NCBI GenBank assembly: GCA_015227615.1
Contig: JAALGZ010000027.1
Coordinates: forward strand, 124,001 to 188,000
Direction of reading: 5' to 3'
From: Labyrinthula sp. Ha
Taxonomy: Eukaryota > Sar > Bigyra > Labyrinthulida > Labyrinthulaceae
Length of the DNA stretch: 64,000 bases
Shown: positions 44,339-55,251 of the stretch, one piece after another
Layout: each line of letters starts with the position of its first letter
Position numbering within the stretch: the stretch's first letter is position 1
Notes under the pieces: generated by a model
The model's input: only the letters and a program-made list of their open reading frames with translations
Database searches by the model: none
What the model was told of the DNA's origin: nothing
Program-made: the position numbers and the translations under genes

Positions 44339-46039
44339 ATGGAACCCGAATTTGGAAAGGAGTTTTATGACAGCTATTTATTCGTTAGTGCACAATTGTT
44401 AAGAATATTTGAAGATTCTAAAACCTTTCCAGATTTAGATGTAAAGTTTGGTAGTTATAGGGAGATAGAGCTTTTGTTCAGGAAATGGGTTGAACAGAAG
44501 AGCGAGTTCACGAAGGAAGAGCTGCGGACATTTGTTGAAGAGCATTTTGATACCGCTTGGCTTGAAAACCCAGAACCAAAGCAGAATCTATATAAAAAGC
44601 AAGAAATTTCAATGCTTCAGTTTTTCCAACTATTAGAAAAAAGATGGACACTGCTTGAGCTCAAGAAACAAGACATTGTTGGTAGAGAAACTTTCTTAGA
44701 CGAGGTGTTTTGTGGACCTGTTGTTGTGCCTGGAGGTCGATTCAGGGAAAACTACTATTGGGATTCCTATTGGATAATCTTGGGACTGCTTTCTGCTGAT
44801 AATCCTCCCGAAGAAAATTTACATTGGGCTGAGAACATAATAGAGACTTTTGTTACCTGTGTAGAAAAATATGGTTTCGTACCCAATGGTTTAAGAAAAT
44901 ATTATATGAATAGAAGTCAACCTCCACTACTGGCTGATATGATAGCTTTTTATCTTGAAAAGAATTTAAGCTTAGGTTTTTCTCTAGAGGAAAATAAAAT
45001 AACTCGATTTATTGGGGCTTTAGTTAAAGAACACAAATGGTGGATGAAACACAGGTCAAGAGAAATTACATTGAACAGAAAAGTGGTGAAGGTGAACTAC
45101 TTTGGTGATTTTTCAAAGCCTGCTATGCCCAGAATAGAATCTTTCTATGAAGATGTGATGTTGGTATACCCAAACTTGCGGGGATCTCTATTGAAAGAAA
45201 CATACAGTCTGAAAGATGCTGAGGCTTGGAGAAAGGTCATCAAACCGAGTATAACTTTTAGCAACATAATTGCATGTTGTGAAAGTGGACTCGACTTTAG
45301 CTCTCGCTTTATGAAAGATTCTAATTCCTTGGCAGGTTTGGACCTTCAAGATTTAGTTCCTGTATGCCTTAATTCATATCTGTATCGTATGGAGTGTCAT
45401 ATTCTTAACATGATTAGCTTGGTGAGTACTTCAAAGGTTGAACTAAATAAATATTGTGATGAGCATATTCGACCTTCTGCAAACACCAGAAACATTGTCA
45501 TGGAGGCTCTGTGGGATACTTCAGGCGGTTTCTGGAGAGATAAATATCTTCGTCCATATCAAGGTGGCTTTGTTTTAAGCAATGAAACAAACGGTTTAGA
45601 AAATGGGTTTTACGCAACAGACGCTCTCCCTTTATGGTGCTCCTTGGTGACTGCCTCTGGTGTGTCAAACTTAATAGCTGAAGAACGAGGCAAGGAAGCA
45701 ACGTATCGTCTTCTTAAATCTACACTTTTTGTTAATGGAATTCCGGCATCTTCAAGCATTAAAACGGGGCAACAGTGGGATTTTCCTTATGTGTGGCCAA
45801 ACCAGGTGTCTCAGCTAGTAGAAAGTATTTCAAAATGGGACACTAAGGTCGCGCTTCACATATTTGAGAATTTCGGTGGTTTGTGTTTAAAAAGGTACAA
45901 CGAGACTGGCTTTGTATTTGAGAAATACGCCGCTTGTGAGGCGTCAGAGGATCCCGGCGAATATAAGTTACAAGTTGGTTTTGGATGGACAAATGGAGTG
46001 CTGCTTCATCTACAAAAACTGCTAGGCAACATTACATGA
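44339..46039 (+). CDS. Trehalase, GH37
   Basis: Single exon, 566 aa. Hydrolyses trehalose to two glucose. Signature 1 is present as PGGRFRENYYWDSYW (131-145) and signature 2 as GQQWDFPYVWPNQ (near 476-488). The catalytic Asp is expected in ESGLDFSSRF (Asp319); most homologues have Trp where this has Leu, just before it. The catalytic Glu lies in the EKYAACEASEDPGEY block near the C-terminus, followed by LQVGFGWTNGV. There is no signal peptide or transmembrane segment and no N-terminal regulatory EF-hand region, so a cytosolic form is likely. The ATG is 46 bp after the direct repeat that bounds the LINE fragment, so its promoter is either very short or lies inside the insertion. Confidence 0.95.
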   Translation: MEPEFGKEFYDSYLFVSAQLLRIFEDSKTFPDLDVKFGSYREIELLFRKWVEQKSEFTKEELRTFVEEHFDTAWLENPEPKQNLYKKQEISMLQFFQLLEKRWTLLELKKQDIVGRETFLDEVFCGPVVVPGGRFRENYYWDSYWIILGLLSADNPPEENLHWAENIIETFVTCVEKYGFVPNGLRKYYMNRSQPPLLADMIAFYLEKNLSLGFSLEENKITRFIGALVKEHKWWMKHRSREITLNRKVVKVNYFGDFSKPAMPRIESFYEDVMLVYPNLRGSLLKETYSLKDAEAWRKVIKPSITFSNIIACCESGLDFSSRFMKDSNSLAGLDLQDLVPVCLNSYLYRMECHILNMISLVSTSKVELNKYCDEHIRPSANTRNIVMEALWDTSGGFWRDKYLRPYQGGFVLSNETNGLENGFYATDALPLWCSLVTASGVSNLIAEERGKEATYRLLKSTLFVNGIPASSSIKTGQQWDFPYVWPNQVSQLVESISKWDTKVALHIFENFGGLCLKRYNETGFVFEKYAACEASEDPGEYKLQVGFGWTNGVLLHLQKLLGNIT

Positions 46040-48098
46040 TAATTTCCTTATATACCGTTCTTTATTATCACGTAGCCTCGAAGCACTGGTTCGTGTTTGT
46101 AGAAATATAGAGAAGTGTTCAATATTGTGTTATTGGCAAGAACAGTGAGACGTCCATGTGTAATTTATGACGTTTGTACCTTCAGAGCACAAAGTCGATG
46201 CTATTATATTAGTGGCTCTACTTGTCGTACTAGCCTTCCCCAGAGTACAGGCTTGAACTGTGAAGAATCACTTGCTACGGCTACTCTTGAATTTAACGAT
46301 ACAATTATTCGATATAATGGTGACTCATGAGCGGAATGTCATTTTGCTCTAAGTTTTTATCTCCATAATGCCTCAAGACTCAGTCAGAGTGATTAAGGTA
46401 CTAGAAATGATACTCGAACTTATTTCAGGTTCTTCCATGTTATTACGTTTAACAGTGCGCCTCCATACAATTTTATTCCTCTAAACAGGTTCTTTTCTTG
46501 CTTGCACGAAGAAGAGAATATGCATCTGTACACCACGTTTAACCTTTCGCTGTATACTGAAGAGATTCACGGTATTGCTCATGTCTAGTACTAGAAACAA
46601 AAATTGAAGATTCTTGAGCAAACAAACCAAAAGGGGTGGTTTACACACTGAGGAGTAATTTTAGTGCTATAATTGAGCAAAAATAATCAATTTGATAGAT
46701 CTACGTTAGACAGCGGATGCGCATATAGAATTAGTAGCTGGCAATAACATAAGTAATCCGCACCCGTTGTGTAAAATCTAGCCAGTGCATTATATGTTGT
46801 AGGAAGTATTGATCTTTTTCCTTTGGATCTGAATGAGTTTCCCGGCTTGTTGAAAAACATGTTATTCTCAAATATCTTGTTTTTGAGTAAAGGTAGACTC
46901 CTTGTATAACCAGTTCTTGCTCTCTGAGAGACTAAAGGGAGAGTGTGGCCAGTCTTGTTGCATACTGCTTCAACGTCTGTAGAGCCACTAATGGCTATTA
47001 GTAGTAGAAAACAAGTTTCTATAATGATTTAGAAGTTGTCTTTGGAGTAAGTTTGGGAAACTCATCTAATATTGTGCTCTTCGGAAGATTGTTTATTCAT
47101 AAGAAGCACATATAATGTCCAAGTATCACTGGGTGCACACTGGCGAATGTTAAGAAAAATTATATGACTCTCTTTAAAAATAGGAGGTACTGGCGACTGA
47201 ATTGAACTTTTTCAGACTGATTCAAGTGTTTCTTAATATCAAATATAAGTTCTAAAAGGTAAGTTGTGTTTGAAGGGAGGTGACGTTTTCGGAATGCTAT
47301 AATGTAAGTTAATTCTTATTGACTTTCCAGAGTAAGATCAAGAGAAAATAAGGTGATTAAATAGAACTTTTCATAGAGGCATATTTTGCTCTACTTGTTT
47401 AATAACACAGGTCAACGTATCTTGAGGTTAGCATTTCGCATCTTAATATTTTATCATCTGCAGAAGTGTTTTCTTTAGTACTACAATTCCAGTCCGTTAG
47501 GGTATAAACGTGTAAAGAATCTAATTTGTGCATTTTTTTTTGTGTCAAGAGCTGCAGGATTAGAATTGGAGAACAACTTCTTGTTTTTTGTTTTTGTCTT
47601 GAGCACCCTTCTTTGAATATTTAGAATAAGAACCCACTACACTGCCCTTTAAGACCTTTCACGGGAACAAACTATAATATTCTTCATTTATTATCCAATT
47701 ACTCATTTATAGAATATATTTGACTATTAGAAATACCCGCTACGAGCTAAGCTAACTGACTAAGACAGATCTTAATTTCTTGGCAAGGAAGATGAATAAC
47801 ACAAATTTGTTTTCCAAGAGTACACTTCCCTGAGTTGAGTGAATATATATCTGGAAAGAGTAAGCAATTACACTAGAGAAATCTAACAAACCAAGGACCT
47901 GTAGCTGTAAGTCTCATGAATGACTTGTTTATTAGTTTTTAAATTGCGTGAGAGAAAGCAATGTCGAGACAATCCTTAGTAACAAAATTTATTTCATAAT
48001 ACCAGAAAACTTATAATATAGAGGATAACAGGCTTTTTACTGGAGAACTCTAAGTCATGGCCAAGGAAGCAAGGAATAGTATCCATTCCGGCAAGCTA
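46040..48098. other. 2-kb intergenic, no gene recognised
   Basis: Open frames are up to 71 codons and match nothing. AT-rich. Confidence 0.5.
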
Positions 48099-49472
48099 TT
48101 ATGAACAGCAATAATTCTTAAGCCAGAAAGTTCCCACTATTATGAAGAAAAAGGTCACCCAGTTTTCCGCAACAACAGCACGAAGAAGTGAGAAAACCAT
48201 ACTTATAACCTCCTTATATACCCAGTGACTCTTTTCCTGTTCAAAAATAACATGGAACTGACAGGAAGTTTTTTCGTCTCCAAGGTTCACACACTGCTCT
48301 AACTCGTTGTACATTCTATCTATTTCAACCATAACTCCTTTTAACCTACTGTTCTCCAGTGTGTTTTGAAGCTTTTTTGGAACACCAATTTCGGTCAGTT
48401 CATTTGACTCTTCTATTATTTTCAACAGGTTTGAGTACCATTGAGGTTTAACGCCAGATTCTTTATTTTCTTCAATGACACCACATATGTTAAGTCGCTC
48501 TATAACAGCATCATATCCGTTCAACATTAACTGTGCCTTTTGCTCTTGTGTTAATCCAAAGCTTATTCCAGTTACATCCCCAAAGTCAATTGGTATAATA
48601 TCCAAATTCTTACTATCTTGACTTAGAATAAGAGAATTGGCAGAGCTTGGACCAAACAATATTGTGTTCGCAAGTTGAGCAGAGAACTGAACTATATTTG
48701 AAATATTTGGGAGGTTTTCCACTCCAAGGAGGCCAAACTCACGCACACTGAAAGCTAAAATGCTACCCAATCCTGGGAATGAGTCGTGTGGAAGGTTTCT
48801 TAGACAACCCCCATCCACATACATCTTTCCATCGTGCAGCACAGGCTCATAAACGAATGGAATTGCACTAGATGCATGGACAGCACGTGATACCTTCATA
48901 TCTGGGGTATTATTCCGGTCAAACCACTCCAGATATCCAGTTGACACACACGTAGCAGTAATTCTCAGTTCCATCTTTGAGTATTCATACAGCTCCCTAA
49001 ACGTAGTACCATTTCTTCCCGTCTTCTTTGCTAGGAGGGTGTCTATAACTGTTTCAATGGCTTCACCTTTAAAAAATCCAAATTTTTGAATTAATCGCCA
49101 AATGTCTTCAAACGGATTAATTATTGAAAAACTTGATTCCAGCATTTCAACCGTTGAAGACGAAGTGTCCATGAAATCAGAATACTCCATATCAGAAAGA
49201 ACATCATGAAGCTCCTCTCCTGTATAGCGTGCTGCCATAAGTGCAGCCTGTTGAGATCCTGCTGAAGAGCCGGCAAATCCACGAACATTGTCCATTAACT
49301 TATGCTCCTCAAGCGCTAGAATAGCTCCGGCATAGGCAGTTCCTTTCACACCACCGCCTTCAAAGAGGACATATCTGTAAGGTTGTTCAGCGCAAATAAT
49401 CTCTTCGCAACTACAGTTCATGAAAAGCACGGATATAAGGAGTGTGCCTAAGCGATTTCTGTTGTGCACCAT
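48099..49472 (-). CDS. Patatin-like phospholipase, probably membrane/secretory
   Basis: Single exon, 457 aa. Patatin lipases use a Ser-Asp dyad to release fatty acids from phospholipids or neutral lipids. The oxyanion loop is GGGVKG (39-44), the nucleophile elbow GSSAGS (Ser70), and the catalytic Asp sits in VDGGCLRNLP (about 217), so the site is complete. The N-terminus has a hydrophobic stretch (LGTLLISVLFMNC) followed by Cys, which could be a signal peptide or anchor. The C-terminal 20 residues (FFFIIVGTFWL) form a membrane helix ending in KNYCCS. Together they suggest an ER or secretory-pathway location. The region after about 300 has no known domain. It shares a short divergent promoter with the kinase gene. 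Confidence 0.9.
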   Translation of the reverse strand: MVHNRNRLGTLLISVLFMNCSCEEIICAEQPYRYVLFEGGGVKGTAYAGAILALEEHKLMDNVRGFAGSSAGSQQAALMAARYTGEELHDVLSDMEYSDFMDTSSSTVEMLESSFSIINPFEDIWRLIQKFGFFKGEAIETVIDTLLAKKTGRNGTTFRELYEYSKMELRITATCVSTGYLEWFDRNNTPDMKVSRAVHASSAIPFVYEPVLHDGKMYVDGGCLRNLPHDSFPGLGSILAFSVREFGLLGVENLPNISNIVQFSAQLANTILFGPSSANSLILSQDSKNLDIIPIDFGDVTGISFGLTQEQKAQLMLNGYDAVIERLNICGVIEENKESGVKPQWYSNLLKIIEESNELTEIGVPKKLQNTLENSRLKGVMVEIDRMYNELEQCVNLGDEKTSCQFHVIFEQEKSHWVYKEVISMVFSLLRAVVAENWVTFFFIIVGTFWLKNYCCS

Positions 49473-49612
49473 CGTTTTTCTTTCTTGCGGTCTTGTACTG
49501 GTCGCTATCTACTCAACCCGGCGCGTCGATTCAATCAAGTTATCGATAAAAAAGTGTAAACTGATATTGATAATGATAAGTTGATAGCTGATTGATATTT
49601 TGGGCTCTCTTC
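49473..49612. promoter_or_regulatory. 140-bp divergent promoter, lipase/kinase
   Basis: Separates the ATG of the patatin-like gene (minus) and the ATG of the kinase (plus). It contains GC-rich CCCGGCGCGTCG next to AT-rich ATCGATAAAA. Role inferred from position. Confidence 0.4.
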
Positions 49613-50914
49613 ATGCATATAGTAAGAGTTCGGAATATTGACGAGAACGAATTCAAAAAGCAAAGAATGACTAGAGAAAGAAAGTTGAAGACTGGAAGAA
49701 TTATAGCCCGTGGAAGCTACTCTTCGGTATACAGAGGAAGAATGACTATTCCTAAGACTGGTTCCACCCCAAAGAAAAGAGTTCCAGTTGCAATAAAAGA
49801 AGTTCGGATACTAAACGTCTTCAAAAAACGACCAGTCAAAAATGTACAACTAAATCTGTTGACAGTCCCGCAGAACAACCTAGTAAGAAGCGACTCAGAA
49901 AGCAGTGCCGCTTCAACGAATCATGCGTACAGTGGATTTATTTGCCTCCCTTTGTTGAAAAAAGTTCCAAGTTGCACACGGTCTAAGGTGAAGAAAGAGG
50001 ACACCAGACACACGACTTTTCTACAGTTCCAGAATGAAGTAAAAGCACTTAGGAGACTTTCAAGCTCAGGAAATAAGTTTTGTTTAAAGTTTTATATGAC
50101 CAAGGATGTTTCAAGGTTCAGGAAGTTAATTGTGACCGAACTCTGTGTAACAAATCTTCGAGCACTGACGCTATTCGCACCCTTTTACGATTCAGATTTA
50201 GATCAAGTAAAAGCGAAGACTCCAGAGGAGAAGATATACCCGATTGAGATTGTGCATCATTTGTTATTTCCTATTCTGTCTGCTATTTCAACATTACACA
50301 AGAAACAAATGGTTTACAGAGATGTAAAGGAGGATAATATATTGTTGACAAGAGAAGGTGTTCCAAAGTTATGTGATTTTGGTTTTGTGAAGGATAAGAA
50401 AGTTATTTTCACAGAAGGCCAAGAAAAATTTTTATTTAAGAGTTGTGACTACGTTGGAACGGATGGATATGTTGCTCCTGAGATAAGTTTGGGAGAAGAT
50501 TTTAATGAGAAGGTGGATTCTTGGAGTCTTGGGTGCACTATTGTATCGCTATTGAAAGGAGGAGAGTTTTCGAAAGAGGATTTGAAAAACTTTGAAGCCT
50601 TGGAGAAGAATGTTCTAGAGCACGGTTTAACTGCAGGAAAGAAAGATAGCTGGGATGCTATCCAGGAAGTTTTGGGCGTTTGTTTGAGAGTAGATCAAGA
50701 GAATAGATTAACTTTGGAAGACGTTGAAAAGTTTGAAAGTGTACAGAAAACTCTGGAATTATGGGAAACTTTTTTCAATGCGAAAACCAGAGGAAATTTA
50801 ACTAAGAAGGAAGTTGAGGACAAGCTATATGAGTTTAATATATATGTTGAAAGTGTGCAAGAAAGGCTCGAAAAATATGAGGAGAGACTCCAAAGTGTAA
50901 AAATAATTTCTTAA
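49613..50914 (+). CDS. AGC-like serine/threonine protein kinase
   Basis: 433 aa from the ATG at 49613; the frame is open a few codons upstream without another ATG. The kinase core is complete: glycine loop IARGSYSSVYRG (31-42), VAIK with Lys62, catalytic loop YRDVKEDN (about 235), CDFGFVKD (about 254), a GTDGYVAPEI activation-segment end, and DSWSLGCTIVSLL. The YRD and DFGF spellings are those of the AGC group. Between VAIK and the C-helix lies an insert of roughly 65 residues rich in Ser, Lys and Thr. The C-terminus after the core is predicted coiled-coil (EDKLYEFNIYVESVQERLEKYEERL). There is no recognisable AGC hydrophobic-motif tail, so the exact subfamily is open. It ends 134 bp from the Myb gene, tail to tail. 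Confidence 0.88.
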   Translation: MHIVRVRNIDENEFKKQRMTRERKLKTGRIIARGSYSSVYRGRMTIPKTGSTPKKRVPVAIKEVRILNVFKKRPVKNVQLNLLTVPQNNLVRSDSESSAASTNHAYSGFICLPLLKKVPSCTRSKVKKEDTRHTTFLQFQNEVKALRRLSSSGNKFCLKFYMTKDVSRFRKLIVTELCVTNLRALTLFAPFYDSDLDQVKAKTPEEKIYPIEIVHHLLFPILSAISTLHKKQMVYRDVKEDNILLTREGVPKLCDFGFVKDKKVIFTEGQEKFLFKSCDYVGTDGYVAPEISLGEDFNEKVDSWSLGCTIVSLLKGGEFSKEDLKNFEALEKNVLEHGLTAGKKDSWDAIQEVLGVCLRVDQENRLTLEDVEKFESVQKTLELWETFFNAKTRGNLTKKEVEDKLYEFNIYVESVQERLEKYEERLQSVKIIS

Positions 50915-51048
50915 AATAGACTCAACTTTTAGTTCTTAGATACTTGAGTGACTAATCTAACAAATTGAGAAAACTCGAAAAAAACCAAGACGAAAGAAAA
51001 TAAACCCAACTCAAAAACAAAATACGCAACCGACAAACAACATAAATA

Positions 51049-51585
51049 TTACAACACATTGCTCATAATTTGATTTATTTGAAAGTGCAACTTCAAGGTT
51101 TCTCTTTGATATTCTTGAAGCACGTTTTCTGCTTTACGACTTAGCTCTATCTGTCTATTTTTCAATTCATTATATTTTAAATCCATTTCACCTTCTCCTG
51201 AAATAGTTCGTTTCTTGCACACACCTGCCGCCCTTTGTCTTTCCATTCTCCTCTTGAACGAATAGAACCTGTTCTTCACGCTTAAATCAGTTCTCCCTGG
51301 TAAATATAGCTTTGCAATCTTCGACCAGGAGTTTCCTAGTTGCTTTTGTGCACTGAACAGGATCTGATCTTCAAGTGGGGACCATGGCTCCCGTTTCAAA
51401 TGTGGTTGGAGGTGATTAAACCATCTGTCTCTACACTGCTTACCTATTCTTCCCGGTAGGTGGCCAGCCACTTGTGTCCAACCTTTATCTCCAAACTGTG
51501 CGACAGCTGAGGAAAGGATTATATCTTCTTCTTCACTCCAAGCACATTTAACATTTTTCTGTTTTATTCTATATAACTTCGTCAT
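51049..51585 (-). CDS. R2R3-type Myb DNA-binding protein
   Basis: Single exon, 178 aa. Two Myb/SANT repeats: the first (about 13-60) with W-W-W spacing in AWSEEEDIIL, KGWTQVAGHLPGR and QCRDRWFNHL; the second (about 65-112) with PWSPLEDQIL, NSWSKIAKLYLPGR and SVKNRFYSF. The KQCRDRW and VKNRFYSF recognition helices are typical, so sequence-specific DNA binding is likely. The C-terminal 60 residues are a Glu/Leu-rich, coiled-coil-like helix, which may allow dimerisation. The protein is very short, with no acidic activation domain. It resembles Myb-related factors of algae, plants and protists; target genes are unknown. Confidence 0.9.
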   Translation of the reverse strand: MTKLYRIKQKNVKCAWSEEEDIILSSAVAQFGDKGWTQVAGHLPGRIGKQCRDRWFNHLQPHLKREPWSPLEDQILFSAQKQLGNSWSKIAKLYLPGRTDLSVKNRFYSFKRRMERQRAAGVCKKRTISGEGEMDLKYNELKNRQIELSRKAENVLQEYQRETLKLHFQINQIMSNVL

Positions 51586-52088
51586 TTATGTTTGATTTAT
51601 GGGTTAGTTGTCAGTACCTTGGTAATGTTTTTAGCCGTTTACAGCTAACTGTTACGAGTCCAATATTCAACCAATGTAATAGGTAGCTAGTTGTCCGTTG
51701 GCACGAAATTAGTTCACTTTATAGTAAATCAGATATGACGAAGGTAAAACGTATCAAATTATTAAAGTATAATTAAAGAAATGGTTTATGTTAATAACGG
51801 CGGATAATATTCAGTTTTACTCTACTTCCACTAGTGAAGGAATATATGGTATTCCTTTCCTTTCAGAAAGACATATTATCAATCATTGTTCTAGAAAAAA
51901 AGTGTATCCAACATACAAATTCCTACGCACGACTAGGGTTCGAAGTTCGCACGTCCTCAACTTTCAAATACGAGACTGTCTCATTGAAAATATTATTCAA
52001 CTGATTGAATATTTAAATTTAAACAAGTAAAGATAAAGAAGAAAAAGTAGAAGATAGATAAAATGGTGAATGAATTGAGACGAGATCT

Positions 52089-52090
<2 letters not shown>

Positions 52091-52130
<40 letters not shown>
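52091..52130. repeat. (AT)20 microsatellite
   Basis: Forty bases of uninterrupted AT. Confidence 0.98.
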
Positions 52131-52133
<3 letters not shown>

Positions 52134-55031
52134 TCACGGCGGATCGTTCTATTAGTTCTATGTTCGGTTTTCCAACTTGCCCATGGTTACCCGTGAAGAG
52201 GAAGTACGAAACTTGTACGAGTAGTTTAAATTTACACTGGGAATGAAACAAACAAAAGAAGAAGTTGTGCTAGATGGAGTAGTGTAACATTTTGTCCATA
52301 AAGTACCATTGTACCCACCAGGAGAAATAGATGCATCCACGGTTACTCATCGCAAATTTTGCAACTAGTATACAACATGTTTAGATATCTTTGTCGTTAA
52401 GATTTCTTATCGTAAAATACTTACTGGTAAATTTTACTTTGTTTACGTTAAATGCACTTGCTGTTATGGTTAAGAAATATAATTACTTGTTGGAATTTGC
52501 ATGACATGCTGTTATACAATTTTTATTACAGAGCCTCACAATTTCATTGGTTGAAATCTAAGAGAAAGAATTGTGAGTAATTAACAGTATCAATGAGATA
52601 CATTAAAATGTAAAAACAAAACCATAAGACATAAAGCAAACATAAAATATAACTAAGACAAAGATTTTTATAGAAACATATTTATATTGTTAAGAGGATT
52701 TTTTTTGAGCAAAGAAGGAAATAAAGGAGAGGAACTTCAAACAGTACCAACTGGAAACAAACCAAGCTCGACTGAAGGAAGGAACATACTTTAAATAGAT
52801 AATTATCCAATAAGAATTTTACTAGATATCTTTAGGTGTCTTAAAAAAAGAAAAATTTGTGCCATATTTATTATTAACAATAAGAGAACTGTTTGTTCAG
52901 CAATCCCAACCCACAGAGTTTGCTGATTGAACTCTATTTTTTTTCCTTTGGGGAAATTAGTGTCTTAAGTTTCAGTATAGTAGGAATTTAAACTAAATTA
53001 CGTCATGGTTTACGCTAGTTACCACATGGAAAAACAGAAAGTATTACAAGAACCACACTTCAAATTTTTGTTTCGCACTTTTAGATTCAAGGGAGCTTCT
53101 TTCTTGTTTTAGGGGCGAAAAAACGAAACTTAACTTCGAGGAGAAGTTCTTGGTGGTAGAGTAGTTCAGAAGACTTCCCTGATATTGGTATTGTATGGCT
53201 TTGTATTAAGGTGAGTTCAGTAACAATTCAGGTCAAAAGCTTTTAAAGACCACTAAGCATTACATAAATCTATACTTACGAATGTGATTACTTAAACTTT
53301 TAAATTCAATGAATAAAGTTCTTAGATCTGGTAACGCAACCTGGACACAGAGTTATAACTTACCTGAAAGTAATATTTATATAATTTTCAGGTTTGGTCT
53401 TAGGTAATTTCTATGAAACACAACCCCTTCCCTCAAATTCTTTACAGTAAGAGATTTCTTTAGTATTGTTCAGGCACAGAGGATCATTTTGAACATACCT
53501 TTCTGGTAAAATGAGAGGTGGTGATGAATCGTTTGAAGTCAGCTGCTGCCCCCCAAAAAGTTAGCAATGTCAATTAGATGCTCCAAAATATGCCCTTACC
53601 TTCACGATGTGTATTAAGCTATTTAACAAAATATCTTTTGTTTTCTGAAATTTTTTCTGTAGGTTTTTCTAACCAAACCTTTTTTTTAACTATTTATCCG
53701 CTAAAACTTGCTTCATGACACTGTAGATCTGTATTCTTATTAAATTAAGCTTAGAATTACTGGCTCAAGTAGTTTCTAAGAAAAATAGCCTTCGAGCTTC
53801 TACTTTTTAATGGTGGTTCGGTTTGTCTCCTTGCGAAAAATTATACTTATCAAGATGGGCAGTTAATGTCTTAAATTTAAGACAAAGACTAAGAAACAAT
53901 ATGTACGGTAAATAAAACTTTCAAAAACAAATGTAGAAATACCTTTCTAACCAAAGAGTTCAACACACTTAACTACAAAGAAATATTTATTTTTAATTGA
54001 CGTAAGCATTTGCCAAACAATTAAATGAAATGTGCTCAAAACTTGAAAGAAAATGTTAAAGTCATGCTTACGGGAAAATAGCCTATAAACACCTTTACAA
54101 CACGCTATAAAGTGTAACATATAACAAGGTACTTTCTGTAGTATAAATATTTTACTATTTTTTTTATTGTGTCTGAAAGTATTTCTCTATGAATTATGCT
54201 CACACTATGATGCCAGACCATTGTTACACCCCGTGGTCTCTTTGAGAATGGTTCTCGAAAAAAGAGTTATTTTGCCAGTACCTTGAAAAGGAATCGTCAG
54301 CATTAAAAGAAATTTTGATTGAAGAATGCTGAATTTTTAAGTCGATGAAATTTTCAGCAAAGTCTTGAAAAAATATTATTATTTACCAAAATTACAGAAG
54401 GGATCTTACTATGTAAATCAAAATTTCGGGAAATTATGTCATATTTTTTCGGTTAAGTTAATATTTCTTGATTAATGAAAATGTCAGAATCTTAAATGGG
54501 ACAGTCATGATCATGATAAGCATTGATATCCTCCAGTAGGCCACTAGATTCTACAAACTCTAAAATTGCTCTTCCAGCTTAACGTCGACCACAAACAAGC
54601 TCAGCAAAAGTGACAAAAGTTCCTATAAGTAAAGAGAAGACAAACCCTTAGAGTTGGAGATAGGATTTATGCTACCGCAGAGCAAGGTTTGCTATTAAAT
54701 TTTCAAAACGGCTTGTTTGCCATTGATGGGTGAGTTTACTTAGCCTAGTTGGTTGGGTATTATCTTTTATAAGAAATGTGCTAATTCTAACATTTTTTGA
54801 ACAGAACTAGCAGAAGCCTATATTAGTGATACCTTGCTGTGGAAAATAACAATTCGGAAAAGGCTTATTGGATAACAGAAAGTTTTCGGGGCTCTTGTGT
54901 TTAGCGGTACCTCAATGCAAGATCTGCTTGTGATTTCTGAAATGGTTAACGGTAGGGGAATGATTACAAAATCTACTTCCAATAAATACCGGTAAGCACG
55001 ATAAGAAACCTTGAAACAAACAAAACCAATG

Positions 55032-55052
55032 ATATATATATATATATATATA
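55032..55052. repeat. AT microsatellite, about 10 units
   Basis: Uninterrupted AT run preceded by GATATAT. Confidence 0.95.
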
Positions 55053-55209
55053 ACGAGGAAAGAAAGAAGGAATTATCAAGTTTTCTTAGATATAACTAGG
55101 AGCTCAATCAACTCATGGTAACCCCTATCTACCATGTAGTTTAGAGAGTCAGAACACTACATGGTATTTATGTTTCCATTAGGTTGACACTGGTAGATTA
55201 GGCAACACA

Positions 55210-55212
<3 letters not shown>

Positions 55213-55250
<38 letters not shown>
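55213..55250. repeat. AT microsatellite, interrupted
   Basis: AT run of 28 bases to 55240, then a TT break and a further short TA run. Confidence 0.95.
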
Positions 55251-55251
<1 letters not shown>

